Assembly (NCBI GenBank): GCA_963728855.1
Contig: CAVSLN010000012.1
Coordinates: 186,001-250,000 of the forward strand
DNA length: 64,000 nt
Direction of reading: 5' to 3'
DNA from: AC-43 sp963728855
GTDB taxonomy: Bacteria; Actinomycetota; Actinomycetes; Mycobacteriales; Micromonosporaceae
Shown here: piece by piece, positions 49,329 through 58,165 of the stretch
How positions within the stretch are numbered: the first letter of the stretch is position 1
How the letters are laid out: each line of letters opens with the position of its first letter
Program-made: the position numbers and the translations under genes
Notes under the pieces: generated by a model
The model's input: only the letters and a program-made list of their open reading frames with translations
Told to the model about the DNA's origin: nothing
Databases searched by the model: none

Positions 49329-49822
49329 CCGGACACCCGGTCGCGCTGCGGCCACCAGCGCACCGGGTCAGCCGCCGGGCCATCGCGTACTGGACGGTAC
49401 GGGCCGCGTTCGGCTGGCTGGCGCTGACCGTTGTCCAGGTGGTCTGGCTGGTCCTCGGGTACGACCGTCCCGGCCTGCGGGTCGCCGCGCTCGTCGCGAC
49501 CGTGGTGGCCGCCGCGCTGCACCTGACGGTGATGCCGCAGTGGCGGTACCGGGTGCACCGGTGGGAGAGCACCGACCAGGCCGTGTACACCCAGACCGGC
49601 TGGTTCAACCAGGAGCGGCGGATCGCGCCGATCTCCCGGATCCAGACGGTGGACAGCCAGTTCGGCGTCCTGGAGCGGCTCTTCGGGCTGGCCAACGTGA
49701 CCGTGACGACCGCCTCGGCGGCGGGGCCGATCCGCATCCACGGGCTGGCCCGCTCCGACGCCCAGCGGCTGGTCACCCAGCTGACCAGCACCACGGCCGC
49801 CACACCGGGGGACGCGACGTGA
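49325..49822 (+). CDS. Bacterial PH domain membrane protein (YdbS-like)
   Basis: 165 aa from GTG 49325. Two membrane helices (about residues 25-48 and 53-72) are followed by a bPH2 domain: YRVHRWESTDQAVYTQTGWF, RRIAPISRIQTVDSQFGVLE and LFGLANVTVTTASAAGPIRI. In Bacillus the YdbS/YdbT pair resists certain bacteriocins. Its start overlaps the FHA stop and its stop overlaps the next start, so it is part of the same long operon. Confidence 0.88.
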   Translation: MTGHPVALRPPAHRVSRRAIAYWTVRAAFGWLALTVVQVVWLVLGYDRPGLRVAALVATVVAAALHLTVMPQWRYRVHRWESTDQAVYTQTGWFNQERRIAPISRIQTVDSQFGVLERLFGLANVTVTTASAAGPIRIHGLARSDAQRLVTQLTSTTAATPGDAT

Positions 49823-51411
49823 CGCTGATCGCCAGCGGCCCGGCCGGCAGCGGCCCGGCCGGGCAGGCGGCGCCCTGGCGCCGGCTGAGCGTACGGATGC
49901 TGGCCGTGCACCCCGTACGGGAGGTGCTGCGCTCCTGGCCGGCGGTGGTCGCGCTGATCGTGGTGGGCCGCACCGGGGGAGGCGGCGGTGGGTGGTGGTG
50001 GACTGTGGGTGGCGTGGGCGCGGTCGTGGCGCTCGGCCTGACCCGCTGGTTCACCACGACGTACCGGGTGACCGAGCAGCAGGTACAGGTGCGCCGGGGC
50101 CTGCTGCGGCGGGAGGTGCTGACCGTACCGCGCGACCGGGTCCGTACCGTCGATGTCACCGCCTCGCCGCTGCACCGGGTGCTCGGCCTGGCCCGGCTGA
50201 GCGTCGGCACCGGCCGCTCCGACCGCAAGGACGACGGCCTGCACCTGGACGCGCTCACCTCGGCCGAGGCGGACCGGTTGCGGGTCGAGCTGCTGCACCG
50301 GGGGGCGCCCGCGGCGGCGCCGGACGCCGTGCCCGCCCAGCCCGCGGTCGAGACCGTGCTCGCCCGGCTCCAGCCAGCCTGGCTGCGGTACGGGCCGTTC
50401 ACCCTCTCCGGCGTGGTGACCGTCCTGGTGGTGGCCGGCTTCCTGTCTCGGCTGGTCAACGAGGCGCATGTCGAGCTGTCCGGGTTCGGTCCGCTCAAGT
50501 GGGCCGGCGACCAGCTCGTCCGGGCCCCGCTCGCGCTGGCGATCGTGGCGGTGGTACTCGTCTGCGTGGCGGTCGTGGCGGTGACCTCCACGGCCGGGTA
50601 CCTGGTCGCCTTCTGGAACTTCCGGCTCACCCGCCAGCCCGGCGGCACCCTGCACGTCACGCGGGGCCTGCTCACCTCGCGGGCGACGACCATCGAGGAG
50701 CGCCGGCTGCGCGGGGTCGAGCTGAGCGAGCCGCTGCTGCTGCGAGCGGTGGGTGGCGCCCGGTGCATCGCCATCGCGACCGGCCTGCGGGTCGGCCGGG
50801 GCGCCGAGCGCGGCGGGTCGCTGCTGCTGCCACCCGCGCCGCGCCAGGAGGCGGTACGGGTGGCCGGCGCGGTCCTCGGTGCCCCCGAGCCGGCGACCGC
50901 CGCGGGTCTCCGCGCGGCGCCGGACGCCGCCGGGCCGGAGTGGTCGTTGCGGGCGCCGCTGGTGGCCCACGGTCGCCGGGCGCGCCGGCGCCGGTACACC
51001 CGGGTCCTGTTCCTGACCGCGCTCGTCCCCGTCGCGCTCGTGCCGCTGTGGTGGCTGGCCGCCTGGCCCGGCTGGCTGGCCGGCGTGTCCATGCTCCTGC
51101 TGCCGCTCGCCGCCCTGGTCGCCGAGGACCGGTACCGCAGCCTCGGCCACCTGCTCGCCGGCCCGCTCCTGGTGGTTCGGCAGGGCAGCCTGGTGCGCCG
51201 CCGCTGCGTACTGTCCCGGGACGGGATCATCGGCTGGAACCTGAACCAGTCGTTCTTCCAGCGCCGGGCCGGCGTGGTGACACTGGTGGCCACCACCGCG
51301 GCCGGCAGGCAGAAGTACGAGGCGCTGGACGTGCCGGCCGCCGACGCGGTCCGGCTGGCCGACGAGGCCGTACCGGGCCTGCTCACCCCGTTCCTGCAAC
51401 CTCAGCCGTAG
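49819..51411 (+). CDS. Bacterial PH domain membrane protein (YdbT-like, three modules)
   Basis: 530 aa from GTG 49819. Three bPH2 modules alternate with pairs of membrane helices: YRVTEQQVQVRRGLLRREVL with VPRDRVRTVDVTASPLHRVL in the first, FRLTRQPGGTLHVTRGLLTS with EERRLRGVELSEPLLLRAVG in the second, and VVRQGSLVRRRCVLSRDGII with QSFFQRRAGVVTLVATTAAG in the third. It is the usual partner of the shorter PH protein encoded upstream. Role unknown; membrane protection or signalling is assumed for the family. Confidence 0.88.
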   Translation: MTLIASGPAGSGPAGQAAPWRRLSVRMLAVHPVREVLRSWPAVVALIVVGRTGGGGGGWWWTVGGVGAVVALGLTRWFTTTYRVTEQQVQVRRGLLRREVLTVPRDRVRTVDVTASPLHRVLGLARLSVGTGRSDRKDDGLHLDALTSAEADRLRVELLHRGAPAAAPDAVPAQPAVETVLARLQPAWLRYGPFTLSGVVTVLVVAGFLSRLVNEAHVELSGFGPLKWAGDQLVRAPLALAIVAVVLVCVAVVAVTSTAGYLVAFWNFRLTRQPGGTLHVTRGLLTSRATTIEERRLRGVELSEPLLLRAVGGARCIAIATGLRVGRGAERGGSLLLPPAPRQEAVRVAGAVLGAPEPATAAGLRAAPDAAGPEWSLRAPLVAHGRRARRRRYTRVLFLTALVPVALVPLWWLAAWPGWLAGVSMLLLPLAALVAEDRYRSLGHLLAGPLLVVRQGSLVRRRCVLSRDGIIGWNLNQSFFQRRAGVVTLVATTAAGRQKYEALDVPAADAVRLADEAVPGLLTPFLQPQP

Positions 51412-51566
51412 GCCGAACGAACCGTCGTCGTAGCTAAATGTCTGACCGAGCCTGCCTTTGCGGGCAGAATGTGTCTTCCGTTCGCCTTCGGCCCGGCCGC
51501 CCGGCATGTCCGCTCGCTACGCTGGGTGGAAACGAATGGCGTCGGGCGGCGGGGGAGGTGCCAGAC

Positions 51567-52463
51567 GTGCCGGACCAGAACCAGGTCGAACAGGCCTGCA
51601 CGTACCTGCGGATGCTCCTGCTGCGGCCGGGTGAGTACCGCAGCCGGTGGGACCGGGAGGACACCGACCGGTACGCGGCGGTGGCCCGGGTGCTGGCGGG
51701 CGCCGGTGACCCGCTGGTGGGCCAGCGCTGCGGCGTCGGGCTCACCGAGGTGGCCCGCCGCGCGCTCGACGGCGAGGAGCTGAGCCCGCCAACCGCGGAC
51801 GCGTTCGTCGACGGGTTCGGGCTCACCGCCCGGCACGCGCAACGCCTGCGCGACCTGCTGCGCGGTTCCCCGACGGTACGGGTCATCTCCGGCCAGACGC
51901 TGCCGCCGCCGGAGACCTACCAGGCCGGGCCGCTGCGCCACGAGACGCTGTCGCTGCACGAGCTGCACATCCTCGGGCCGGACGGGCGGCCGGCCGAGCA
52001 CGAGACGATCCAGGTGATCCGGGCCGCGGTTGACGGCCTGGACTCGGTGCCGTACCGGTTCGACACCGACGAGCTGATGGTCGAGGTGATCCGGGGCGGC
52101 CGGGTCGGGGAGCGCCCGTACCGGGTGACCGACTCGATCTACGGCGTGGACATCCTGTTGCACCACCCGCTGGCGGCCGGCGAGACCACGCTCATGCAGT
52201 ACCGGTCGACGTTCTTCTACAAGTCGTCCCCGCCGCCGGAGTTCCGGCGGGGCGTGCTGCGCAGCACCCGGGACCTGACGATGTGGGTGAAGTTCGACCC
52301 GCAACGGCTCCCGGCCCGGGTCTTCCGCGCCCGGTGGGACCGGCTCGACCTGGCCCGCGTCGTCGAGCGGGAGCAGGTGGAGCTGGACGGGGAGCTGTCC
52401 GTACACCACCGCTTCGGCGAGGTGCAGAAGGCGGTCGTCGGCTTCTACTGGGAGTGGGCGTAG
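51567..52463 (+). CDS. Actinobacterial conserved protein, XRE-regulator-like
   Basis: 298 aa from GTG 51567, with GGGGGAGG upstream; an ATG at 51438 would add 43 residues of unconvincing sequence. The N-terminal 75 residues form a small helical domain (YLRMLLLRPGEYRSRWDRED, DAFVDGFGLTARHAQRLRDL) like the truncated helix-turn-helix in this family. The C-terminal half is beta-rich: TYQAGPLRHETLSLHELHIL, YKSSPPPEFRRGV, MWVKFDPQRLPARVFRARWD and VVGFYWEW at the extreme end. It is often annotated as an XRE-type regulator but its function is not known. It abuts the convergent EEP gene. Confidence 0.7.
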   Translation: MPDQNQVEQACTYLRMLLLRPGEYRSRWDREDTDRYAAVARVLAGAGDPLVGQRCGVGLTEVARRALDGEELSPPTADAFVDGFGLTARHAQRLRDLLRGSPTVRVISGQTLPPPETYQAGPLRHETLSLHELHILGPDGRPAEHETIQVIRAAVDGLDSVPYRFDTDELMVEVIRGGRVGERPYRVTDSIYGVDILLHHPLAAGETTLMQYRSTFFYKSSPPPEFRRGVLRSTRDLTMWVKFDPQRLPARVFRARWDRLDLARVVEREQVELDGELSVHHRFGEVQKAVVGFYWEWA

Positions 52464-53522
52464 TCACTTCTTCGGGAAGGTGAGCACCGCGGTCAGCGCC
52501 CGGTGGTCGCTTTCCTTCACGGTATGGGCACGAAGCGCGCTCACCCCGATCCGGCGGTCCGGCACGACGTGGTCGATGGCCACCTTCGGGAGGGGCATCC
52601 CGTTGTACGGCCACGTGGTGACCAGCCCATCGCCCAGTACCGAGGCCGCGTCCCGGTAGCCGGTCGCGAGCACGTCGCGGAACGACGCGTAGTCGACCGT
52701 CATGTTGAAGTCGCCGAGCAGCAGCTGGACCGGGCCGTCCGGGGTGGCCGGCGGGATGCGCTCCTTGCCGTACTGCCAGCAGAACGTCTGGATCGGGTCG
52801 GCCGGCGCGCAGTAGTGGATCGCGGTGACCGTGACCGGCCGCGCGCCGGGGACCTGCACGGTGGCCGTGGTCTCGGTGAAGCCCTGGATGATGCGGATCC
52901 GCTTGCTGTCGCTGAGCGGGTACCGCGCGTAGATGCCGGTACCGCCGGCGGTCGGCCGCGGGTTGGTCTGCGCGTACGGCAGCAGGTCGGACAGGCCGGC
53001 CTGGTCGAGGGCCTGAAGCTCCTCGTCGGTCAGCTCCTCGAGCGCGAGCACGTCGACGTGGTTGTCCCGGGCCAGCGCGACGACCGCGGCCGGGTCGGCC
53101 TGGCCCTCGTTCAGGTTCGCCGTCATCACCCGTACGGTCGGCCCCGGTACGGCGTCGGGGTGGCCCGTCGTGCGGGGCAGCACCAGCGCCGTCAGGCCGG
53201 CCAGCACCCCGAGCGCGACCAACGCGGCCAGCCAGCGCCGGGCCAGCAGCGCGACGGCGAGCGGCACCAGCGCGCCGGCCGCCAGGTACGGGGTCATCGC
53301 CGGCACCGCCACGAGCGGCCATGCCCCACCGTCGAAGCCGAGCGACCGGAGCAGCGCGAAGAGCACCCAGAGCCCGACGAGCAGCCAGCAGGCGAGGGTG
53401 ACGACCGGTCCGCGCCGGCGGGCGCGCCGCCGCGGCACCGCCGGCTCGGCGCCGGGCCGGCCGGCCTCGTCGGGCTCGGCCTCGTTGGGCTCGGCGTCGG
53501 GCTCGGCCACGGAGGTGGTCAT
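52464..53522 (-). CDS. Membrane-anchored endonuclease/exonuclease/phosphatase family protein
   Basis: 352 aa from ATG 53522. An acidic N-terminus and basic patch (RRRARRRG) precede three membrane helices (about residues 40-115), then an EEP catalytic domain: VRVMTANLNEGQADP, VLALEELTDEELQALDQAGL (catalytic Glu), VTAIHYCAP, LLLGDFNMTVDYASFRDVL (Asp/Asn) and KESDHRALTAVLTF (His). The active site should face outward. Members cleave phosphodiesters in nucleic acids, phospholipids or inositol phosphates; the substrate is unknown. Confidence 0.87.
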   Translation of the reverse strand: MTTSVAEPDAEPNEAEPDEAGRPGAEPAVPRRRARRRGPVVTLACWLLVGLWVLFALLRSLGFDGGAWPLVAVPAMTPYLAAGALVPLAVALLARRWLAALVALGVLAGLTALVLPRTTGHPDAVPGPTVRVMTANLNEGQADPAAVVALARDNHVDVLALEELTDEELQALDQAGLSDLLPYAQTNPRPTAGGTGIYARYPLSDSKRIRIIQGFTETTATVQVPGARPVTVTAIHYCAPADPIQTFCWQYGKERIPPATPDGPVQLLLGDFNMTVDYASFRDVLATGYRDAASVLGDGLVTTWPYNGMPLPKVAIDHVVPDRRIGVSALRAHTVKESDHRALTAVLTFPKK

Positions 53523-53614
53523 ACGGGCACCATAACGGGACCACCTGTGAGCTTCCTGGACACCCACCGGCGGCGGGCCGGTCGAACGGCTGGGACATCG
53601 GGCACCATGAGTGG

Positions 53615-54286
53615 ATGCGCACACCCCGCTCGGCGCCCGTAGCGTCCCCGGAACGCTGGCTGGTGCCGGCGGCGGCCGGGTTCCTCGCGCTCGCCGTACT
53701 GTTCGCCGTGGTGATGGTGCTGCGGCCCGGTGCCGCGGCGGACAGCGCGCGGCTGCCGGCCAGCGCGACGGCGCCGGACGGTACCCCCGGTGCCGGCGCG
53801 ACCAGCGCGTCGCCCACGCCGCACCCCCCGCCTTCGCCCTCCCCGTCGCCCAGCCCGAGCCCACCGCCCGCCGCCGACGGCCAGCTGCTGCACAGCGTGG
53901 TGACGGGGCTCTGCGTGGACCCGGCCAGCGCCGACGAGGGCGCCGTCGCGCAGGAGGACACCTGCACCGGTACGCCCGTCCAGCGCTGGCGCTCGACCCC
54001 GGCCGGGGACGGTGTCGCGTTGGTAAATGTGTCTACGGGCAAATGCCTCGATGTGTGGGAGCGCGGCACCGACGACGGCACCAAGGTCGTGCAGTGGACC
54101 TGTAACAACGGGCCGAACCAGGCGTGGAGAACGCAGCCGGCCAACGGGTCCGGGGCGGTGCTCCTGGTCAACGTGAACAGCGGTATGTGCCTCGACCTGC
54201 CGGTCGGGCAGACCGCGCCGGGCGTACCGCTGCAGCAGTGGACCTGCACAAACGCGCCGAACCAGCAGTGGACCCTGACGGCATGA
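53615..54286 (+). CDS. Membrane-anchored ricin-type lectin
   Basis: 223 aa. One membrane helix (WLVPAAAGFLALAVLFAVVMV) is followed by a Pro/Ser linker (PPPSPSPSPSPSPPP) and a ricin B-type beta-trefoil of about 135 residues with repeats LCVDPASADEG, KCLDVWERGTDDGTKVVQWT and MCLDLPVGQTAPGVPLQQWT, each closing in a QxW-like motif (QRWRS, QAWRT, QQWTL). The domain should bind galactose- or xylose-containing glycans at the cell surface. No catalytic domain is attached. Confidence 0.87.
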   Translation: MRTPRSAPVASPERWLVPAAAGFLALAVLFAVVMVLRPGAAADSARLPASATAPDGTPGAGATSASPTPHPPPSPSPSPSPSPPPAADGQLLHSVVTGLCVDPASADEGAVAQEDTCTGTPVQRWRSTPAGDGVALVNVSTGKCLDVWERGTDDGTKVVQWTCNNGPNQAWRTQPANGSGAVLLVNVNSGMCLDLPVGQTAPGVPLQQWTCTNAPNQQWTLTA

Positions 54287-54544
54287 CGGGCATCGCCGGC
54301 ACACACATGGTCAATTGGCGCACGTCGGGCAACAGGGGTAATGTGCTCGGGGCGACGGCTGCGTGTATGTCCTCGATGGACACCCGCCGCCGTGGCGCTC
54401 CGGCTCGAGGAGGGTGGGCTGAACGCCTTGAGCAGCAACGGATCTGACCTGCGCGTTCCCGGCCCGTCAATGGCGCGCACCGAGTCCGCGCGTTCCGCTG
54501 GGCAGAAAGCGCTTCGGCAGCCCATCCTTGAGGATTCACGCCCG
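54287..54544. other. Intergenic region upstream of the FIST gene
   Basis: 258 bases with no supported gene. It is the likely promoter region of the FIST/cyclic di-GMP operon, but no clear -35/-10 pair was identified. Confidence 0.3.
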
Positions 54545-55753
54545 GTGACGAAGACTAGTGGAATGGACACCGGGCAACGGTGGTTGGCGGTCGGGCACAG
54601 TGCCGACCTCGACCCCCGCCGGGCCGGCCGAGAGGCGGCCCAGCGGGCACTCGGGGGTTTCGATCCCGCGTTGCTGCTGGTGTTCTGCTCCGACCAGCCC
54701 GACCCTGGCCAGGTGCTCGACGGGATCGAGGAAGCCTGCCCGGGGGTACCCCTGATCGGGTGCTCGTCGCAGGCGGTGGTCGCGTCGCCGCACGGGCTGC
54801 ACGGCAGCGGTGTCGTGGTGACCGCGCTCGGCGGACCCGGGTTCACCGTCTGCACCGCGCAGGCGTCGAGTCGGGGCGGTGCGCAGCGCGCGGCCGGCGC
54901 GCAGGTCGCCGCGTGCGCCACCGACCTGGCCGGCACCGACCCGTCAAGCGATCCCCCGCACCGGGTGATGCTGCTGCTCACCGACGGCTCGATGGACGAC
55001 CAGGAGGAGGTCATCGCCGGCGCCTACAGCGTCGTCGGCGCCAGCGCTCCGCTCATCGGCGGCGTCGGCGGCCCGGACCGCACCGGCGGCCGGATGTTCC
55101 AGCTGCACGGGCGGGAGGTGTCCACCGGCTCGGTGGTCGGTGCCCTGCTCACCTCCGACGGCCCGTTCGGCATCGGGGTCCGGCACGGCTGCCGCAAGGT
55201 CGGCGAGGCGATGCTGGTCACCCGCGCGGTCGGCGGCAACCTGTACACCCTCGACGACCAGCCGGCGCTGCACGCCTACCTGGACCGGCTGAACGCGCCG
55301 CCGGAGGCGTACACCGACCCGGCCGTGTTCGAGTCGTTCTCCCGGGCCCGCCCGATCGGCATCCGCCGGCGCAGCGGCGAGGAGGTACGCCACGTCAACG
55401 CCGTCGCCGGGCTCACCGAGACCGCGCTGCGCTCCCGGGGCGAGGTACCCGAAGGCGGGCTGATCTGGGTGATGGAGGGCGACCACGACTCGGTGCTGGA
55501 GGCCGCGGGCGAGGCGTGCCAGGTCGCCATCGGTGGCCTGGACGGCGCCGAGCCGCTGGGCCTGATCGCGTTCGACTGCCTGTCCCGCAGCCGGATGCTG
55601 GGCGAGGAGGGCACCGCCGACGAGGCGGCGCGGCTGCTCAAGGAGGCGCACGGCGCCCCGGTCGCCGGCCTGTACACGTGGGGGGAGATCGCCCGTACCC
55701 GGGGCATCAACGGCTATCACAACCAGACGCTCGCCGTACTCGCGGTCGGCTGA
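54545..55753 (+). CDS. FIST N and C domain sensor protein
   Basis: About 402 aa from GTG 54545, or 396 from ATG 54563. The FIST N-terminal domain opens RWLAVGHSADLDPRRAGREA and includes PGVPLIGCSSQAVVASPHG and ASAPLIGGVGG. The FIST_C domain has YLDRLNAPPEAYTD, FSRARPIGIRRRSGEEVRHV and a final GLYTWGEIARTRGINGYHNQ, where the GE-I and H-NQT motif is the family mark. FIST domains are thought to bind amino acids or other small ligands. No membrane span. The gene is followed after 1 nt by a GAF-GGDEF-EAL gene, so the ligand signal likely controls cyclic di-GMP. Confidence 0.88.
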   Translation: MTKTSGMDTGQRWLAVGHSADLDPRRAGREAAQRALGGFDPALLLVFCSDQPDPGQVLDGIEEACPGVPLIGCSSQAVVASPHGLHGSGVVVTALGGPGFTVCTAQASSRGGAQRAAGAQVAACATDLAGTDPSSDPPHRVMLLLTDGSMDDQEEVIAGAYSVVGASAPLIGGVGGPDRTGGRMFQLHGREVSTGSVVGALLTSDGPFGIGVRHGCRKVGEAMLVTRAVGGNLYTLDDQPALHAYLDRLNAPPEAYTDPAVFESFSRARPIGIRRRSGEEVRHVNAVAGLTETALRSRGEVPEGGLIWVMEGDHDSVLEAAGEACQVAIGGLDGAEPLGLIAFDCLSRSRMLGEEGTADEAARLLKEAHGAPVAGLYTWGEIARTRGINGYHNQTLAVLAVG

Positions 55754-55754
55754 C

Positions 55755-58094
55755 GTGCTGTCCTCGTCGGCGGCACTGGCCACCCAGCGGCTGGCCGAGT
55801 TCGTCGCCGTGGTGTCGCGCGCGAGCGATGAGCCGGGCGCGATCGGGGTGGCCATCGAGCGGGCCGCCCAGGCGCTGGAGGCCGAGGTGGCCGCGGTGCT
55901 CGACCGCACCGGCGCGGTGGTCGGCTCGGTGGGCTTCGCCCGGGGCCGGGTACCCGTACAGGAGCTGACCGAGGTGGTCGCCGGGCTGCGCGCCGGGCTC
56001 GACGTACCGGGCGCCGGCTCATGCCACGCCACAGTCGCGGCGCTGGAGGGCGCCGGTCGCGGGCACCTGCTCGTCGCCCGGTCCGGGGACGACGGCTTCA
56101 CCGTCGACGAGCGCAGCCTCCTGCGCGGCATGGCCCGGGTGCTCGACCTGACGGTGGAGAGCCTGCGCCGGTTCGAGGGGGAGCGGGCGCAGACCGAGGA
56201 GAACCTCCGCCTGGTCACGTCGCTCCGGCGGCGGCAGCGGCTGCTGGAGCAGATCTCCATGATTCAGCGGGCGATCACCCGGCGGGACCCGCTCGACGAT
56301 ATCCTCGCCGCGATCGCGGACGGCGCCCAGCGGCTGTTCGGCGACGACCTGGTCGCGCTGCGCATGCTCGACCCGGACGCCCCGGACTCGCTGCTGCTGG
56401 TCGCCTACCGAGGGCTGTCCGAGGGGTTCGCCAAGCGGCTGTGGCGGGTCGAGGTCACTGACCGCGGCGTGTCCCAGCTGGCGTTCCGCCGCGACCGGGT
56501 CGAGGTGATGAACGACTACCCGGCCAACCCCGAGGCGATACCCGAAGGCATCGCCGACCGGGTGATGAGCGCGATGGCGGCGCCGGTGCACGAGGGCGCG
56601 CGCGTGGTGGGCACGCTGACCATCGGCTCGAAGCGACCCGGCCGGGAGTACGGGCCGGCCGACCGCGAGGTGCTCCAGGTCTTCGCCGAGCAGATCAGCC
56701 TCGTGGTGACCGACGCCCGTACCCAGGAGGCGATGCGCCAGGCTTTCCACGACTCGCTGACCGGGCTGGCCAGCCGGGCGCTGTTCCTCGACCGGCTGGA
56801 CCACGCGCTGGCCCGTGCGGCTCGCGAGGATACCCGCCTCGCCGTGCTCTTCGTCGACCTGGACCGCTTCAAGAACGTCAACGACTCGCTCGGCCACTCG
56901 GCCGGCGACCGGCTGCTCGCCGAGGTGGCCGAGCGGCTGCGCGGCTGTCTGTGCGACGACGACACCGTGGCCCGGCTGGGTGGCGACGAGTTCGCCGTCG
57001 TCCTGGAGGCGGTGACCGGCGACGAGGGTGCCACCACGATGGCCCGGCGGATCATCGACCGGCTGCGCGCCCCGTTCCTCATCGACGGGCAGGAGGCGTT
57101 CATCGACGCGAGCGTCGGTATCGCCTTCAACACCGACCCCGAGGTGGACGCCCAGTCGCTGATCCGCAACGCCGACCTGGCCATGTACCAGGCCAAGAAG
57201 GACGGCAAGGGGCACTACGAGATCTTCCAGCCGGCCATGCGCTCGGTCTTCCTGGACAGCCTGGAGCTGGAGGCGCGGCTGCGCCGGGCCATCGGCCAGG
57301 GCGACTTCGAGCTGCGGTACCAGCCCATCGTCGAGCTGGCGACCGACCGGGTGGTCGGGGTGGAGGCGCTGGTCCGCTGGCGGTACGCGGAGCACAGCCT
57401 GGTCGGGCCGCCGGAGTTCGTACCGCTGGCCGAGGAGACCGGACTGATCCTGCCGATCGACCGCTGGGTGCTCAGCGAGGCGTGCCGGCAGGCTGGCGAC
57501 TGGAACGCCCGGCTGGGCCTGGACCGGCCGCTGACCATCAACGTGAACCTCTCGGCCCGCCACCTCCAGCAGGTGGACCTGCCCGAGTTCACCGCGTCCG
57601 CGCTCGCGCGGGGCGGCCTGGACGCCCGGAACCTGGTCATCGAGATCACCGAGTCGTTGCTGCTGCTCGATACGGAGGCGACGCTGGACCGGCTGCACCG
57701 GCTGCGCCAGCTGGGGGTACGGGTGGCGATCGACGACTTCGGCACGGGGTACGCGTCGCTGGCGTACCTGCGCCAGTTCCCGGTCGACATCATCAAGATC
57801 GACAAGTCGTTCGTCGCCGGTGCGGGAGCCGGGGACGTGTCCTCCGGTCGCGCCCACCCCGGCGCACCCGCGCTCGCCCGGGGGATCGTACAGCTCGGGC
57901 AGACGCTCCGGTTGGCCACGATCGCCGAGGGCATCGAGACCGCCGAGCAGCTCGCCGAGCTACGCGCGGCCGGCTGCCCGTACGGGCAGGGGTACTACTT
58001 CGCCAAGCCCGTCACGGCCGGCGAGATCGAGGCGATGCTGCGCGAGGAGGCCGGCGCACCGGTCCGGCCCGCGCTGGTCCGTACGCCCGCGTAA
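55755..58094 (+). CDS. GAF-GAF-GGDEF-EAL cyclic di-GMP protein
   Basis: 779 aa from GTG 55755. Order: a first GAF-like sensor (about 15-150), coiled linker (QTEENLRLVTSLRRRQRLLE), GAF (about 175-320), GGDEF (about 330-490) with DSLTGLASRALFLDRLDHAL and ARLGGDEFAVVL, and EAL (about 505-770) with RYQPIVELATDRVVGVEALV, NVNLSARHL, IEITESLLLLD, IDDFGTGYASLAYLR and IAEGIETAEQL. Both the cyclase motif and the phosphodiesterase motifs are complete, so it may do either or switch by ligand. It starts 1 nt after the FIST gene stop, a clear two-gene operon. Confidence 0.92.
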   Translation: MLSSSAALATQRLAEFVAVVSRASDEPGAIGVAIERAAQALEAEVAAVLDRTGAVVGSVGFARGRVPVQELTEVVAGLRAGLDVPGAGSCHATVAALEGAGRGHLLVARSGDDGFTVDERSLLRGMARVLDLTVESLRRFEGERAQTEENLRLVTSLRRRQRLLEQISMIQRAITRRDPLDDILAAIADGAQRLFGDDLVALRMLDPDAPDSLLLVAYRGLSEGFAKRLWRVEVTDRGVSQLAFRRDRVEVMNDYPANPEAIPEGIADRVMSAMAAPVHEGARVVGTLTIGSKRPGREYGPADREVLQVFAEQISLVVTDARTQEAMRQAFHDSLTGLASRALFLDRLDHALARAAREDTRLAVLFVDLDRFKNVNDSLGHSAGDRLLAEVAERLRGCLCDDDTVARLGGDEFAVVLEAVTGDEGATTMARRIIDRLRAPFLIDGQEAFIDASVGIAFNTDPEVDAQSLIRNADLAMYQAKKDGKGHYEIFQPAMRSVFLDSLELEARLRRAIGQGDFELRYQPIVELATDRVVGVEALVRWRYAEHSLVGPPEFVPLAEETGLILPIDRWVLSEACRQAGDWNARLGLDRPLTINVNLSARHLQQVDLPEFTASALARGGLDARNLVIEITESLLLLDTEATLDRLHRLRQLGVRVAIDDFGTGYASLAYLRQFPVDIIKIDKSFVAGAGAGDVSSGRAHPGAPALARGIVQLGQTLRLATIAEGIETAEQLAELRAAGCPYGQGYYFAKPVTAGEIEAMLREEAGAPVRPALVRTPA

Positions 58095-58165
58095 AGCCGT
58101 TCAGCGTCCCGGGAAAGTCGCCGGCTGCACACCGTAGAGATCGGCGTCCATGTGATGATGCCCCG

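Noticed and set aside
51438..51566. Upstream ATG extending the XRE-like protein by 43 residues
   Set aside because: No ribosome site, Cys/Arg/Pro-rich extension, while GTG 51567 has GGGGGAGG upstream and begins the conserved part.
53523..55014. Long leftward open reading frame of 940 codons upstream of the EEP gene
   Set aside because: Opposite the lectin and FIST genes, which have clear domains; the reversed frame has no recognisable motif.
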